NCBI RefSeq assembly: GCF_025353065.1
Contig: NZ_JANXRJ010000030.1
Coordinates: 1-35,396 of the forward strand
DNA: 35,396 bases
Direction of reading: 5' to 3'
Source of the DNA: Lapillicoccus sp.
Lineage (GTDB): Bacteria; Actinomycetota; Actinomycetes; Actinomycetales; Dermatophilaceae
The first letter of the stretch is position 1. The number at the start of each line of letters is the position of its first letter. A program made the position numbers and the translations under genes. The notes below the pieces were generated by a model, which worked only from the letters and a program-made list of their open reading frames with translations, made no database searches and was not told the origin of the DNA. Shown piece by piece: positions 23,261 through 32,733 of this stretch.

Positions 23261-24552
23261 CAGCGCAGCGGGCCGCCGCGCTCGGCCACGAGCGTGCGCA
23301 GCCGGGCGAGGACCCGGGCGTCCTGGAGGCCGTCGTGCTCCCACTCGTTGGTCACCCAGGCGTGCGCACTGCCGACGTGGGCCGCGGTGTCGAGCTGCAG
23401 CTGCGCATCGACGTACATGTCGTCGTGGTAGACCGCCGCCTCGAGCGGCACCTCGTTGCGCGCGAGGGCGTCCAGGTCGTAGAGCGGCGGCCAGTCGGTC
23501 CGGGCGGCGAGCAGGTCGGCGACCTCCCGGAACGGCCGCAGGACGCGGATCTCGTCGAACATCCAGGGAAACATCGTCTCGCCGGTGAACAGCAGCGGGC
23601 GGGCCGTCTCCGCGAACTCGGCCCTGCGGTCGCGCTCGGCCTGCGCCGCCCATGCGGTCGCACCCGTGGCCGGGTCGCCGTAGATCGGCTCCTGGAGGAC
23701 GACGAAGAGCGGGTTGTCGGCGAACGCGGTGAGGTCGCGGACGCGGTCGAGGAAGGCCTCGCGGGGCTCGCCGTCGTCGGCGAGACCTTCGTCGATGATC
23801 CAGTGCACGAGGTCGAAGCCCGACTTGCGCCCGAACTCCAGCCCGAGCAGCTGCAGCCGCCGGACGGTGAGGGTGTCGCCGTCGGGCAGCAGGACGTCAC
23901 CGGCAGCGAGGCGGTCGGCGATCCGGGCGACGACGCCCTCGTCGTGCGGAAACCGTTGGTAGTACTCACGGTTCTTGGCGGCGATCCGTGGGTAGGTGCG
24001 GCGATAGACCTCGGCCGCGTCCGGACGGAGGCCGGGCAGGCCGCCGGTCACGTAGCAGGCCGCCAGGCCCTCGGGCGCCAGCGAGAGGTAGGCGAGGGTG
24101 CAGAAGCCGCCGTAGCTCTGACCCAGGGTCTCCCACCGCTTCCCGTCGAAGAGGGTGTGCCGCAGGTGCTCGGCGTCCCGGACGATCGAGTCCGCCCGGA
24201 AGTGGGCGAGGTATGCCGCCTGCTCGGCCGGAGTCCCGAGGGCGGCCAGCCGTCGACCCTCGACCGGTGTGCTGCGGCCGGTGCCGCGCTGGTCGAGCAG
24301 GAAGAGGCGGTAGTGGGTCAGCGTCTCGCGCACCCAGTCGGCTCCTCCCGGGCGCGGCGACTTCCCGCCGGGTCCGCCCTGGAGGAAGAGCAGACCAGGG
24401 AGGTCCTCGTGGCGACGGGTGGGGTCGACGACCTCGCGGACGAACACCTCGATCGTCGGCCCGTCGGGGGCGGACCAGTCGAGCGGGACGGTCGTCACGT
24501 GGTCGGTGACGGCCATCCCGGGCATGAGGAACGAGGTGGAGGGGGTGGGCAT
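23260..24552 (-). CDS. Alpha/beta hydrolase, proline iminopeptidase family
   Basis: A 430-residue serine hydrolase of peptidase family S33, which remove N-terminal proline or similar residues. It has the oxyanion loop QGGPGG (58-63), DQRGTGRS (87-94) and the nucleophile Ser146 in GQSYGG (144-149). A likely catalytic His lies in NEWEHDG near the C-terminus. A lid region fills the middle. No signal peptide is seen. The ATG at 24552 follows GAGGAG by 5-6 nt. It is divergent from rlmN across 118 bp and converges on cdsA. The natural substrate is not known. Confidence 0.88.
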   Translation of the reverse strand: MPTPSTSFLMPGMAVTDHVTTVPLDWSAPDGPTIEVFVREVVDPTRRHEDLPGLLFLQGGPGGKSPRPGGADWVRETLTHYRLFLLDQRGTGRSTPVEGRRLAALGTPAEQAAYLAHFRADSIVRDAEHLRHTLFDGKRWETLGQSYGGFCTLAYLSLAPEGLAACYVTGGLPGLRPDAAEVYRRTYPRIAAKNREYYQRFPHDEGVVARIADRLAAGDVLLPDGDTLTVRRLQLLGLEFGRKSGFDLVHWIIDEGLADDGEPREAFLDRVRDLTAFADNPLFVVLQEPIYGDPATGATAWAAQAERDRRAEFAETARPLLFTGETMFPWMFDEIRVLRPFREVADLLAARTDWPPLYDLDALARNEVPLEAAVYHDDMYVDAQLQLDTAAHVGSAHAWVTNEWEHDGLQDARVLARLRTLVAERGGPLR

Positions 24553-24670
24553 GCAGGCTCCTCGGGGACGCAGGTCGCACGAGCACTGTATGTGACCGGG
24601 AAGCGGTGGAGGACTGGGGAGAGGTGGATGACCTGGGTGAGGTTGATGACCTGAGAGACTGGGTCGCGTT

Positions 24671-25894
24671 ATGACGCCATCCCTGCCCCTGCCCGAGCCC
24701 TCGGTCGCCCGCCCGGTGCCCGGCGCGCTGACCTTCACCGCGCCCCGTCGGGGCAAGCCCCCGCGACACCTCGCCGACCTCGACCCGGCCGAGCGGAAGT
24801 CGGCGGTGGAAGCGTTGGGACACAAGGGGTTCCGGGCCAAGCAGCTGTCGACGCACTACTTCGAGCGGCTCGTCGAGCACCCCGACGAGATGACCGACCT
24901 GCCCAAGGCGATCCGGGACGATCTGGTCGCCGACCTCCTGCCCACCCTGCTGACCCCCCTCGTCGTGCGGACGGCCGATGACGGAGCCACCATCAAGTCG
25001 GCGTGGAAGCTCCACGACGGCGCGATCGTCGAGTCCGTCCTGATGCGCTACCCCGGCCGGGTCACCATCTGCGTCTCGAGCCAGGCCGGCTGCGGGATGA
25101 ACTGCCCCTTCTGCGCGACCGGCCAGGCCGGCCTCACCCGCAACCTGTCGGCCGCGGAGATCGTCGAGCAGGTCGTGTATGCCGCGCGCTCGATCCGGCG
25201 CGGGGAGCTCAGCGCGGTGTCGGGGGCGGTGTCGGGGGCGGTGTCAGCGGCAGTGTCCGGCGAGATCGATGGGTCCGACCAGCCGGCGTCGCCGCTGCGC
25301 GTCTCCAACGTCGTCTTCATGGGCATGGGCGAGGCGCTCGCCAACTACAGGGCCGCGATCGGCGCGATCCGGCGGATGACCGACCCTGCGCCCGACGGTC
25401 TCGGACTGTCGGCGCGGGGGATCACGATGTCGACGGTCGGCCTCGTGCCGGCCATCGACAAGCTCGCCGCCGAAGGTATCCCCGTGACCCTCGCGCTGTC
25501 GCTGCACGCCCCCGACGACGAGCTGCGTGACGAGCTGGTCCCGATCAACACCCGGTGGTCGGTCGACGAGGCGATCGACGCGGCCTTCCGCTACTTCGAG
25601 GCGACGGGGCGCCGGGTCTCGATCGAGTACGCGCTCATCCGCGACATCAACGACCAGGCCTGGCGCGCCGACCTGCTCGGCGCCAAGCTCACGGCCCGCG
25701 GCAAGGGCTGGGTGCACGTCAACCCCATCCCGCTCAACCCCACGCCGGGCTCGAAGTGGACGTCTTCGAGGCCGGGCGTCGAGCAGCAGTTCGTCGAACG
25801 GCTCCGGGCCCAGGGGATCCCCACGACCATCCGCGACACCCGCGGACAGGACATCGACGGCGCCTGCGGACAGCTCGCGGCCTCGACCGCCTGA
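24671..25894 (+). CDS. rlmN: 23S rRNA/tRNA adenine-C2 methyltransferase RlmN
   Basis: A 407-residue radical SAM enzyme that methylates C2 of A2503 in 23S rRNA and A37 in tRNAs. The cluster cysteines are Cys141, Cys145 and Cys148 (CGMNCPFC), and the methyl-carrying Cys lies in IDGACGQL near the end. A 30-residue insert (about 179-208) with Ala-Val-Ser-Gly repeats sits between the radical SAM motif and [13 protein letters not shown]; it is encoded by a 12-bp repeat and is probably a surface loop. The gene normally follows cdsA; here one hydrolase gene lies between. Confidence 0.95.
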   Translation: MTPSLPLPEPSVARPVPGALTFTAPRRGKPPRHLADLDPAERKSAVEALGHKGFRAKQLSTHYFERLVEHPDEMTDLPKAIRDDLVADLLPTLLTPLVVRTADDGATIKSAWKLHDGAIVESVLMRYPGRVTICVSSQAGCGMNCPFCATGQAGLTRNLSAAEIVEQVVYAARSIRRGELSAVSGAVSGAVSAAVSGEIDGSDQPASPLRVSNVVFMGMGEALANYRAAIGAIRRMTDPAPDGLGLSARGITMSTVGLVPAIDKLAAEGIPVTLALSLHAPDDELRDELVPINTRWSVDEAIDAAFRYFEATGRRVSIEYALIRDINDQAWRADLLGAKLTARGKGWVHVNPIPLNPTPGSKWTSSRPGVEQQFVERLRAQGIPTTIRDTRGQDIDGACGQLAASTA

Positions 25895-25946
25895 CCGCGG
25901 CGAGGTCATGGTCGAGGCTGTTGCGCAACAGCGCCTTAACCGGTTC

Positions 25947-25962
25947 GAGCCGTGGCCGGCTC
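25947..25962 (+). terminator. Short hairpin after rlmN
   Basis: GAGCCG (25947-25952) and CGGCTC (25957-25962) with loop TGGC, 53 nt after the rlmN stop and 40 nt before the next start. It is a modest candidate terminator. Confidence 0.45.
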
Positions 25963-26002
25963 CCGACTTGCGGAGAGGCCCGAACGGGGTCACGATCCCT
26001 CC

Positions 26003-27958
26003 ATGTCACCGTCGACAGCATCGTTCTCAGCATCGTCCGTCCGTCCCGCCCGTCGCCTGCTGAGCGGCATCGTCGCCACCCTCGGCGCGATGGCCCTCCT
26101 CGCCTCCGGATCGGGCCTCGCCGCCCGCGCCGCGACGGTCCCCTCCGGCACCGGTGCAGGCGCACCGCCGACCTCGGCCGCGCCACGCACGACCGGACAT
26201 GATCCCGACCTGGGCCCCCACGTCCTCGTCTTCGACCCGAGCATGTCGACGGACCAGATCCAGGCGGCTGCCGACGGCGTGACCGCGCGGCAGGTCGACG
26301 CCGAGATGGGCACCGGCCGGGACGCGCTGCTCTTCAAGCCCGGCACCTACGGCACGGCGGACCACCCGCTGAACATCCAGGTGGGCTACTACACCGAGGT
26401 CGCCGGCCTCGGTCAGTCGCCGTCCGACGTCGTCATCAACGGACACGTCGACGTCTACAACCGCTGCCTCGCCGCCGACAACTGCCTCGCGCTGGACAAC
26501 TTCTGGCGCTCGCTGTCCAACCTCACGATCAACGTCGCCGGGGGGGTGGGCTGCCGGGCAACCGCGAACTTCTGGGCCGTCTCCCAGGCCAGCCCGATGC
26601 GCCGGGTGCAGGTCAACGGCAACCTCTCGTTGATGGACTACTGCACCGCCGGACCGCAATTCGCCAGTGGGGGATTCATCGCTGACTCCCGGACCGGCAC
26701 GATCACCAACGGCTCGCAGCAGCAGTTCCTCGTCCGCGACAGCAGCATCGGCACGTGGTCCAACGGCGTGTGGAACCAGGTGTTCTCCGGGGTCCAGGGC
26801 GCGCCGGCGCAGTCCTTCCCCGGCGGCGGCACCGCGGGGGGTCCCTACACGACACTGCCGACCACGCCGGTCAGCCGGGAACGCCCCTACCTCTACGTCG
26901 ACGCCCGGGGTGCCTGGAACGTCTTCGTCCCCGCGACCCGCACCGCCTCGAGCGGACCCACCTGGGGCGCCACCCCGACCCCCGGCCGGTCCGTGCCCCT
27001 CGCGCAGTTCTATCTGGCCCGGCCCGGCGACTCCGTCCGGACCATCAACGCCCAGCTCGACCGCGGCAGGAACGTGCTGCTCACCCCCGGGGTCTACGAC
27101 GTCGACCGCAGCATCGAGGTGCGCCGCCCCGACGCCCTCGTCCTGGGGCTCGGCATCGCGACCCTCACGGCGGTCGGCGGCGCCGTGCCCCTTCGGGTGG
27201 ACGCCGAGGGCGCCGACGTCGCAGGTCTGATGATCGACGCCGGTCCGGTGAGCTCGCCCGCCCTCATGCGTATCGGCGACGGCCGCGACGGGGGCCACGG
27301 CGGCGACGGGGTCTTCGGGGTCTCCGGGGTCTCCGGGGTCTCCGGGCAGGGAAAGAACCGCACCCCGACCGGGGTCCAGGACGTCTTCTTCCGGGTCGGC
27401 GGACCGCACGCCGGCAGGGCGACGGTCGCCCTGCAGGTCGACGCCGATCATGTGGTGCTCGACGACATCTGGGCCTGGCGGGCGGACCACGGCACCGGGG
27501 TCGGCTGGACGGCGAACACGTCCGACCACGGCGTGGTCGTCAACGGCGACGACGTGACGGCGACCGGTCTCTTCGTCGAGCACTTCCAGAAGGACAACGT
27601 GGTCTGGAACGGGGAGCGCGGCATGACCGTCTTCTTCCAGAACGAGCTCCCCTACGACGCGCCGGACCAGGCGTCGTGGCAGCACGACGGCATCCTCGGC
27701 TATGCGGCATACAGGGTCTCGCCGTGGGTCCGGACGCACGAGCTGTGGGGCGGCGGCAGCTACATCTTCACCAACGTGGACCCGTCGCTGCACGCGACGC
27801 ACGGTTTCGAGGTGCCCGTCCGGCCCGGAGTGCGGATGCACGACCTGCTGACGGTGGACCTCGGCGCCGGGACGCTCGACCACGTCGTGAACGACGTCGG
27901 TGCCCCCGTCACCAGTGCGGCCGTCGGGGTGCCGAGCTTCGTCACGAGCTATCCGTGA
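26003..27958 (+). CDS. Secreted right-handed beta-helix protein (pectate-lyase-like fold)
   Basis: A 651-residue exported protein. The signal peptide has RR at 17-18, a hydrophobic core LLSGIVATLGAMALLASG and a likely cleavage after ARAA (about residue 44). The mature part resembles a family often labelled 'adenylyl cyclase' or GH55-like in Streptomyces, with HVLVFDPSMSTDQIQAAADG near the start, then FKPGTYG, SGGFIADSRTGTI and GSQQQFLVRDSSIG. These point to a double beta-helix carbohydrate-active enzyme, not a cyclase; the substrate cannot be told. A tandem 9-bp repeat gives GVSGVSGVSG near residue 440. The ATG at 26003 gives a normal signal peptide. Confidence 0.75.
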   Translation: MSPSTASFSASSVRPARRLLSGIVATLGAMALLASGSGLAARAATVPSGTGAGAPPTSAAPRTTGHDPDLGPHVLVFDPSMSTDQIQAAADGVTARQVDAEMGTGRDALLFKPGTYGTADHPLNIQVGYYTEVAGLGQSPSDVVINGHVDVYNRCLAADNCLALDNFWRSLSNLTINVAGGVGCRATANFWAVSQASPMRRVQVNGNLSLMDYCTAGPQFASGGFIADSRTGTITNGSQQQFLVRDSSIGTWSNGVWNQVFSGVQGAPAQSFPGGGTAGGPYTTLPTTPVSRERPYLYVDARGAWNVFVPATRTASSGPTWGATPTPGRSVPLAQFYLARPGDSVRTINAQLDRGRNVLLTPGVYDVDRSIEVRRPDALVLGLGIATLTAVGGAVPLRVDAEGADVAGLMIDAGPVSSPALMRIGDGRDGGHGGDGVFGVSGVSGVSGQGKNRTPTGVQDVFFRVGGPHAGRATVALQVDADHVVLDDIWAWRADHGTGVGWTANTSDHGVVVNGDDVTATGLFVEHFQKDNVVWNGERGMTVFFQNELPYDAPDQASWQHDGILGYAAYRVSPWVRTHELWGGGSYIFTNVDPSLHATHGFEVPVRPGVRMHDLLTVDLGAGTLDHVVNDVGAPVTSAAVGVPSFVTSYP

Positions 27959-28078
27959 TGTTCGCGTCTCCGCGACCGCGTGCAACGGAGCGGGTCTGAT
28001 CGGGCCTTGGCCGTGCAGGTGACCGGAGGCGCCGACACCACCTCCACCATCTGACCGGAACCTGTGGCCGCGGCGGAT

Positions 28079-28126
28079 AGGAGGCCCGGTCGACCTCGAC
28101 GGCGGCCTCCTTACCGGAAGTAAGAT
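28079..28126 (+). promoter_or_regulatory. Promoter and operator before the acyl-CoA dehydrogenase operon
   Basis: AGGAGGCC (28079-28086) and GGCCTCCT (28104-28111) form an 8-bp inverted repeat. Overlapping its right arm, CTTAC-CGGAA-GTAAG (28110-28124) is a perfect 5-bp-arm palindrome. TAAGAT (28121-28126) fits a -10 element just 7 nt before the ATG at 28134, so the mRNA may be leaderless. No ribosome binding site is visible. The palindrome over the -10 would suit a TetR-type repressor. Confidence 0.45.
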
Positions 28127-28133
28127 ACGGGTC

Positions 28134-29498
28134 ATGTCACTGCTCAAAGGCCTGTCCCCCGGGGGCAAGAACGGCGTCGCCGGCAACGAGTCACGCGACC
28201 CGATCGGGTATGCCGTGGCGGCGCTCAGCCGGGTGGCCCGCAGCGACCTCGTGGACCGGCTCGGCCTGCGTCGGACCGCAGAGCAGGCCGTCTACACCGC
28301 CACCCGCGACGGGTTCCGGTTGGCGACGAGCGCCAGTCGGACGTTCGCACGGTCCGGCCGGCGCGGCGTCGCCGGCACGAGGGTCCCTTCCACGTCCAGC
28401 GCCGGCGTCTTCGACCTGACGCCCACCGAGGACCAGCAGATGCTCGTCGAGCTCGCGGCCGACTTCGCCGAACGGGTCGTCCGACCTGCCGCCGCCGAGG
28501 CCAACGAGACGTGTGTGGCTCCCGAGGCCGTCCTCAAGGCCAGCCTCGAGATCGGTGTCCCGACGCTCGGTGTCCCCGAGTCGCTCGGGGGCATCTCCGA
28601 GGAGCGCTCAGCCATGTCGGGGGTCCTCGTCGCCGAGGCCCTGGCCAAGGGCGACCTCGGCCTCACCGTCGCCCTCCTCGCCGCCGGGTCGGTGGCGACC
28701 GCGATCTCGTTGTGGGGCACGGACGCCCAGCAGCAGACCTACCTCCCGGCCTTCACCGGCGACGACGTCCCCGCCGCCGCGCTCGCGCTCAGCGAGCCGA
28801 CCGTCCTCTTCGACGTGCTGTCGCCGGCCACGACGGCCACCCGCACCGGCGCGTCGTTCGTCCTCTCCGGGGTCAAGAGCATCGTCCCGCGTGGCGACGC
28901 CGCCGAGCTCTTCGTCGTCGGCGCCCAGCTCGACGGCCGCCCGGTCCTCTTCCTCGTCGAGTCGGGGACACCGGGGTTGACGGTCGAGGCCGACCCGTCG
29001 ATGGGCGTCCGTGCGGCCTCTCTCAGCAAGCTCGTCCTGACCGACGTCGTGCTCCCGGCTGACGCGCTGCTCGGGGCCGACGACGGCAGCACGTACACGG
29101 AGTGCGTCCGCCTCTCGCGCCTCGCATGGTGCGCCTTGGCTGTCGGGGTGGGGCAGGCCGTGCTCGACTACGTCACGCCCTACGTCAAGGAGCGCCAGGC
29201 CTTCGGCGAGCCGATAGCCCACCGGCAGTCGGTCGCCTTCATGGTCGCCGACATCGCGATCGAGCTGCAGGGGATGCGGCTGCTCACCTACAAGGCCGCA
29301 GCCCGCGCGGCAGCTGGCAAGGACTTCGCCCGTGACGTCGCGCTCGCGCGAAAAGCCTGCGCGGACAAGGGTATGCGGATCGGTCTCGACGGCGTCCAGC
29401 TGCTCGGCGGGCACGGGTTCGTCAAGGAGCACCCGGTGGAGCGGTGGTATCGCGACCTGCGCGCCATCGGTCTGGCCGAGGGTGCTGTCCTCGTCTGA
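28134..29498 (+). CDS. Acyl-CoA dehydrogenase family protein (first of pair)
   Basis: A 454-residue flavin-dependent acyl-CoA dehydrogenase-like protein. The N-terminal 90 residues are an unusual extension before FDLTPTEDQQMLVELAADFA, where the catalytic fold begins. Typical later segments are YVKERQAFGEPIAHRQSVAF and LLGGHGFVKEHPVERWYRD. A Glu449 in LAEG aligns roughly with the catalytic base, but the C-terminus stops soon after it and is short. The next gene is a second such enzyme 60 nt away, so the two may form a heteromeric enzyme as in mycobacterial FadE pairs. The ATG at 28134 lies close to a -10 element. Confidence 0.85.
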   Translation: MSLLKGLSPGGKNGVAGNESRDPIGYAVAALSRVARSDLVDRLGLRRTAEQAVYTATRDGFRLATSASRTFARSGRRGVAGTRVPSTSSAGVFDLTPTEDQQMLVELAADFAERVVRPAAAEANETCVAPEAVLKASLEIGVPTLGVPESLGGISEERSAMSGVLVAEALAKGDLGLTVALLAAGSVATAISLWGTDAQQQTYLPAFTGDDVPAAALALSEPTVLFDVLSPATTATRTGASFVLSGVKSIVPRGDAAELFVVGAQLDGRPVLFLVESGTPGLTVEADPSMGVRAASLSKLVLTDVVLPADALLGADDGSTYTECVRLSRLAWCALAVGVGQAVLDYVTPYVKERQAFGEPIAHRQSVAFMVADIAIELQGMRLLTYKAAARAAAGKDFARDVALARKACADKGMRIGLDGVQLLGGHGFVKEHPVERWYRDLRAIGLAEGAVLV

Positions 29499-29558
29499 GC
29501 CTTTTCCGCACCGCCCCAGACTTCCCCGCCGACGAACCCGAGACCAGACGAGAGAGCC

Positions 29559-30770
29559 ATGATCAACCTCGACAGCCCGAAGAAGCTGCGGCCGCTGGTG
29601 TCCCAGAGCCATCAGGTCGCGATGAACATGCTCCGGCCGATCTCCCGCAAGTACGACCGCGCCGAGCACGACTACCCCAAGGAGCTCGACATGCTCGCGA
29701 GCATGATCGACGGGCTGTCGGAGTCGGGGGCGGGGAGCGGTGCCGGCGCAGCAGGCGTGCGCCGGGACGGCCCCGACGAGGACACCGGCGTCCGCAACGG
29801 CGCCAACCTCGCCTCGGTGATGTCGGTCGCCGAGATGTGCTGGGGTGATGTCGGCCTGTTGCTGTCGATGCCGCGTCAGGGCCTCGGCAACTCGGCCATC
29901 GCCTCGGTCGCCGACGACGAGCAGCGGGCCCGGTTCGACGGTGTCTGGGCGAGCATGGCGATCACGGAGCCCGGCACCGGGTCGGACAGCGCCAACATCA
30001 CGACGACCGCCATCCTCGACGGCGACGACTACGTCATCAACGGCGAGAAGATCTATGTCACGTCCGGCGGCCGCAGCGACGCCGTCGTCGTGTGGGCGAC
30101 CCTCGACCGCTCGCTCGGGCGAGCCGCGATCAAGTCCTTCTTCGTCCCCAAGGGCACTCCCGGTATGCGCGTCGACCGGCTCGAGCACAAGCTCGGCATC
30201 CGTGCGTCCGACACCGCGACGATCGTCTTCGACAACTGCCGGATCCCGGCCGAGAACCTCCTCGGGTCGCCCGAGGTCGACACCAAGCAGGGCTTCGCCG
30301 GGGCGATGGCGACCTTCGACAACACCCGCCCCCTGGTCGCGTCGATGGCCATCGGGTGTGCGCGGGCCTCGCTCGACCTCACCCGCGAGCTCCTCGAACA
30401 GGCGGGCGTCGTCGTGGACTACGACCGTCCCGCGATCACCCAGTCCGCGGCGGCGGCCAGGTTCCTCCAGCTCGAGTCCGACTGGGAGGCGGCCCAGCTC
30501 CTCGTGCTGCAGGCCGCCTGGATGGCCGACAACCGGAAGCCGAACTCCCTCGAGGCCTCGATGGCCAAGGCCAAGGCCGGCCGGGTGGGCTCGGACGTCA
30601 CCCTGAGCTGCGTCGAGCTGGCGGGGTCGGTCGGCTACAGCGAGAACGAGCTGCTGGAGAAGTGGGCGCGCGACTCCAAGATCCTCGACATCTTCGAGGG
30701 GACGCAGCAGATCCAGCTGCTCATCGTCGCCCGGAGGGTGCTCGGCCTCTCCAGCCGCGAGCTGAAGTAG
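29559..30770 (+). CDS. Acyl-CoA dehydrogenase (second of pair)
   Basis: A 403-residue acyl-CoA dehydrogenase with the flavin-binding segment MAITEPGTGSDSANITTTA, the middle-domain INGEKIYVTSGGRSDAVVVW and the C-terminal catalytic Glu380 in ILDIFEGTQQIQ. A variable Gly/Ala-rich insert lies near residues 55-75. The ATG at 29559 has GAGAG upstream. It probably shares a transcript with the preceding dehydrogenase and perhaps with tdh, 25 nt downstream. The acyl substrate is unknown. Its last 15 nt are duplicated after the stop. Confidence 0.9.
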   Translation: MINLDSPKKLRPLVSQSHQVAMNMLRPISRKYDRAEHDYPKELDMLASMIDGLSESGAGSGAGAAGVRRDGPDEDTGVRNGANLASVMSVAEMCWGDVGLLLSMPRQGLGNSAIASVADDEQRARFDGVWASMAITEPGTGSDSANITTTAILDGDDYVINGEKIYVTSGGRSDAVVVWATLDRSLGRAAIKSFFVPKGTPGMRVDRLEHKLGIRASDTATIVFDNCRIPAENLLGSPEVDTKQGFAGAMATFDNTRPLVASMAIGCARASLDLTRELLEQAGVVVDYDRPAITQSAAAARFLQLESDWEAAQLLVLQAAWMADNRKPNSLEASMAKAKAGRVGSDVTLSCVELAGSVGYSENELLEKWARDSKILDIFEGTQQIQLLIVARRVLGLSSRELK

Positions 30771-30785
30771 CGCGGGCTGAAGTAA
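30756..30785. repeat. 15-bp tandem duplication at a stop codon
   Basis: CGCGAGCTGAAGTAG (30756-30770) is followed by CGCGGGCTGAAGTAA (30771-30785). The copy gives a second in-frame stop and looks like a recent slippage duplication. Confidence 0.8.
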
Positions 30786-30795
30786 CCTCGGCCGC

Positions 30796-31833
30796 GTGCG
30801 CGCACTGACCAAGACCACCGCCGGCCCGGGGCTGGAGCTCGTCGACCGACCGGAGCCCGCGGTGGGGTCGGCCGACGTGAAGATCCGGGTACTGCGGGCC
30901 GGTCTCTGCGGCACCGACCTGCACCTCGAGCAGTGGGACGACTGGGCGGCGGCCACCGTCACGGCGCCCCTCGTCCTCGGGCACGAGTTCTACGGCGAGG
31001 TGGTGGAGATCGGGGACGACGTGCGGTCCTGCGCTATCGGCGACCGCGCCTCCGGCGAGGGGCACGTCGTCTGCGGCACGTGTCGCAACTGCCGCGCCGG
31101 TCGTCGGCACGTCTGCATCAACACCCAGGGCATCGGGGTGAACCGCGACGGGGCCTTCGCCGACTACGTCGTCATCCCGGCGACCAACGTCTGGGTCCAG
31201 CCGGCCGACCTCGACCCCGACCTCGGCGCGATCTTCGACCCGCTCGGCAACGCGACGCATACGGCGCTGCAGTGGCCGATGGTGGGGGAGGACGTCGTCA
31301 TCACCGGCGCCGGTCCGATCGGGGTGATGGCTGCGGCTATCGCCCGGCACGCCGGAGCCCGCTTCGTCGTCGTCACCGACCTCAGCGACTACCGCCTCGA
31401 CCTTGCCAAACGCGCCGGGGCCGACCTCGTGGTCAACGTCGGCCGGTCGTCGCTCGCCGAGGCGCAGCGTGACCTCGGGATGAAGGAGGGCTTCGACATC
31501 GGGCTCGAGATGTCGGGCGTGCCCTCGGCCGTCGAGGAGATGCTGGAGAACCTCAACCACGGCGCCCGGGTCGCCATGCTGGGGCTGCCCAAGGCGGCAT
31601 ACCCGATCAACTGGGGGCGTGTCATCACCCACATGATCACCCTCCGGGGGATCTACGGCCGCGAGATGTATGACACCTGGTATGCCATGAGCTCGATGCT
31701 CTCGACGTCGCAGGACTTCCGGTCGACGATCGCCTCGGTGGTCACCCACCGGTTACCGGCGGAGGAGTGGCGGCAGGCCTTCGACATCGCCCGGTCGGGG
31801 CAGTGCGGCAAGGTCGTCCTCGACTGGAGCTGA
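30796..31833 (+). CDS. tdh: L-threonine 3-dehydrogenase
   Basis: A zinc-dependent medium-chain dehydrogenase that oxidises L-threonine to 2-amino-3-ketobutyrate with NAD. The 345-residue protein has Cys38, His63 and Glu64 as catalytic-zinc ligands (CGTDLH, GHEFYGE). Structural-zinc cysteines 93, 96, 99 and 107 lie in CGTCRNCRAGRRHVC, and the Rossmann motif is GAGPIG (171-176). The similarity to E. coli Tdh extends through FDIGLEMSG and RGIYGREMYDTWY. The GTG at 30796 gives MRALTKTTAGPG. The product is used by Kbl, whose gene lies about 1.9 kb away at 33750. Confidence 0.95.
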   Translation: MRALTKTTAGPGLELVDRPEPAVGSADVKIRVLRAGLCGTDLHLEQWDDWAAATVTAPLVLGHEFYGEVVEIGDDVRSCAIGDRASGEGHVVCGTCRNCRAGRRHVCINTQGIGVNRDGAFADYVVIPATNVWVQPADLDPDLGAIFDPLGNATHTALQWPMVGEDVVITGAGPIGVMAAAIARHAGARFVVVTDLSDYRLDLAKRAGADLVVNVGRSSLAEAQRDLGMKEGFDIGLEMSGVPSAVEEMLENLNHGARVAMLGLPKAAYPINWGRVITHMITLRGIYGREMYDTWYAMSSMLSTSQDFRSTIASVVTHRLPAEEWRQAFDIARSGQCGKVVLDWS

Positions 31834-31836
31834 GGG

Positions 31837-32733
31837 TCAGCCGCCCGGACGGGTGGCGAGGGTATAGCGGATGTCCTGGGCGAAGGTCAGTGAGCCATCT
31901 GCGGCGGCGACCTCGGCCAGCCGGTCCTGCGCCTGCGCCTTGACCGACGCGCGCTCGGACTCGGGCACCGCGGCCCAGAAGGCGCGTTGGCCGACAGACA
32001 TCGAGAAGCGGTACCACTGCTCGGCGTCGGCGAAGTGGACGCCGAGGGCCAGGTGGCTGGTTCGTGCGTCGACGAAGCCGGCCCGCTGCAGCAGGTCCTC
32101 GACGCCGTGGTCGGTCGCGAAGGGGCCCGCGCGTCCGCTCGTGCGGGGGTCGAGCAGCTCCGGCGGCAGGTGGGCGTGGAAGACCTCGTCGACGCGCTGC
32201 CACGTCGGGTCCTGGTCGGCGAAGGTCGAGAGCCCCACCCGGCCACCGGGGCGCAGCAGCGGGAGCCACCGGCCGAGAGCGGCCAGGGGGTCGGGCAGGA
32301 AGAAGACCACCAGCGAGGACGAGATGAGGTCGAGGTCGAGCGGGTGGCCGTCGTCGGGACCGGGCGGGTCCTGCGCGTCCATCACCCGCACCTCGACGTG
32401 AGCGAGCGCTTCTTCAGCCGCCAGGCGGCGGCAGGCGGCGACCATGTTGGGTGACAGGTCACCGCCGAGGACCCGCCCGGTCGGTCCGACGGCTCGCGCC
32501 ACGGGGAGGAGGGCGGCGCCGCGACCGCACCCGAGATCGAGAGCGCGCTCGCCGGGCCGGGGGTCGAGCGCATCGATGAGACCCTGGCCGATCGGAGCGA
32601 AGAACGGGACCCCGACCTGGTCGTAGGTGTCTGCGACGGCGTCGAAGAGGGCCGAGATCCGTGCCCGGGGGTCCTGCGCCGGACTCCCGGTCTCTGCTTG
32701 CTCGGCGTGATCCTGTCGGTGCGCGTCATCCAT
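31837..32733 (-). CDS. Class I SAM-dependent methyltransferase
   Basis: A 298-residue methyltransferase of the UbiE/methyltransferase-11 type. The SAM motif ALDLGCGRGAALLPVAR is near residues 63-79, then VLGGDLSPNMVAACR and DLISSSLVVFFLPDP. FDAVADTYDQVGVPFFAPIG near the N-terminus fits small-molecule methylases. The substrate is not known. The ATG at 32733 has no strong ribosome site. The stop lies 3 nt from the tdh stop (convergent). Confidence 0.8.
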   Translation of the reverse strand: MDDAHRQDHAEQAETGSPAQDPRARISALFDAVADTYDQVGVPFFAPIGQGLIDALDPRPGERALDLGCGRGAALLPVARAVGPTGRVLGGDLSPNMVAACRRLAAEEALAHVEVRVMDAQDPPGPDDGHPLDLDLISSSLVVFFLPDPLAALGRWLPLLRPGGRVGLSTFADQDPTWQRVDEVFHAHLPPELLDPRTSGRAGPFATDHGVEDLLQRAGFVDARTSHLALGVHFADAEQWYRFSMSVGQRAFWAAVPESERASVKAQAQDRLAEVAAADGSLTFAQDIRYTLATRPGG

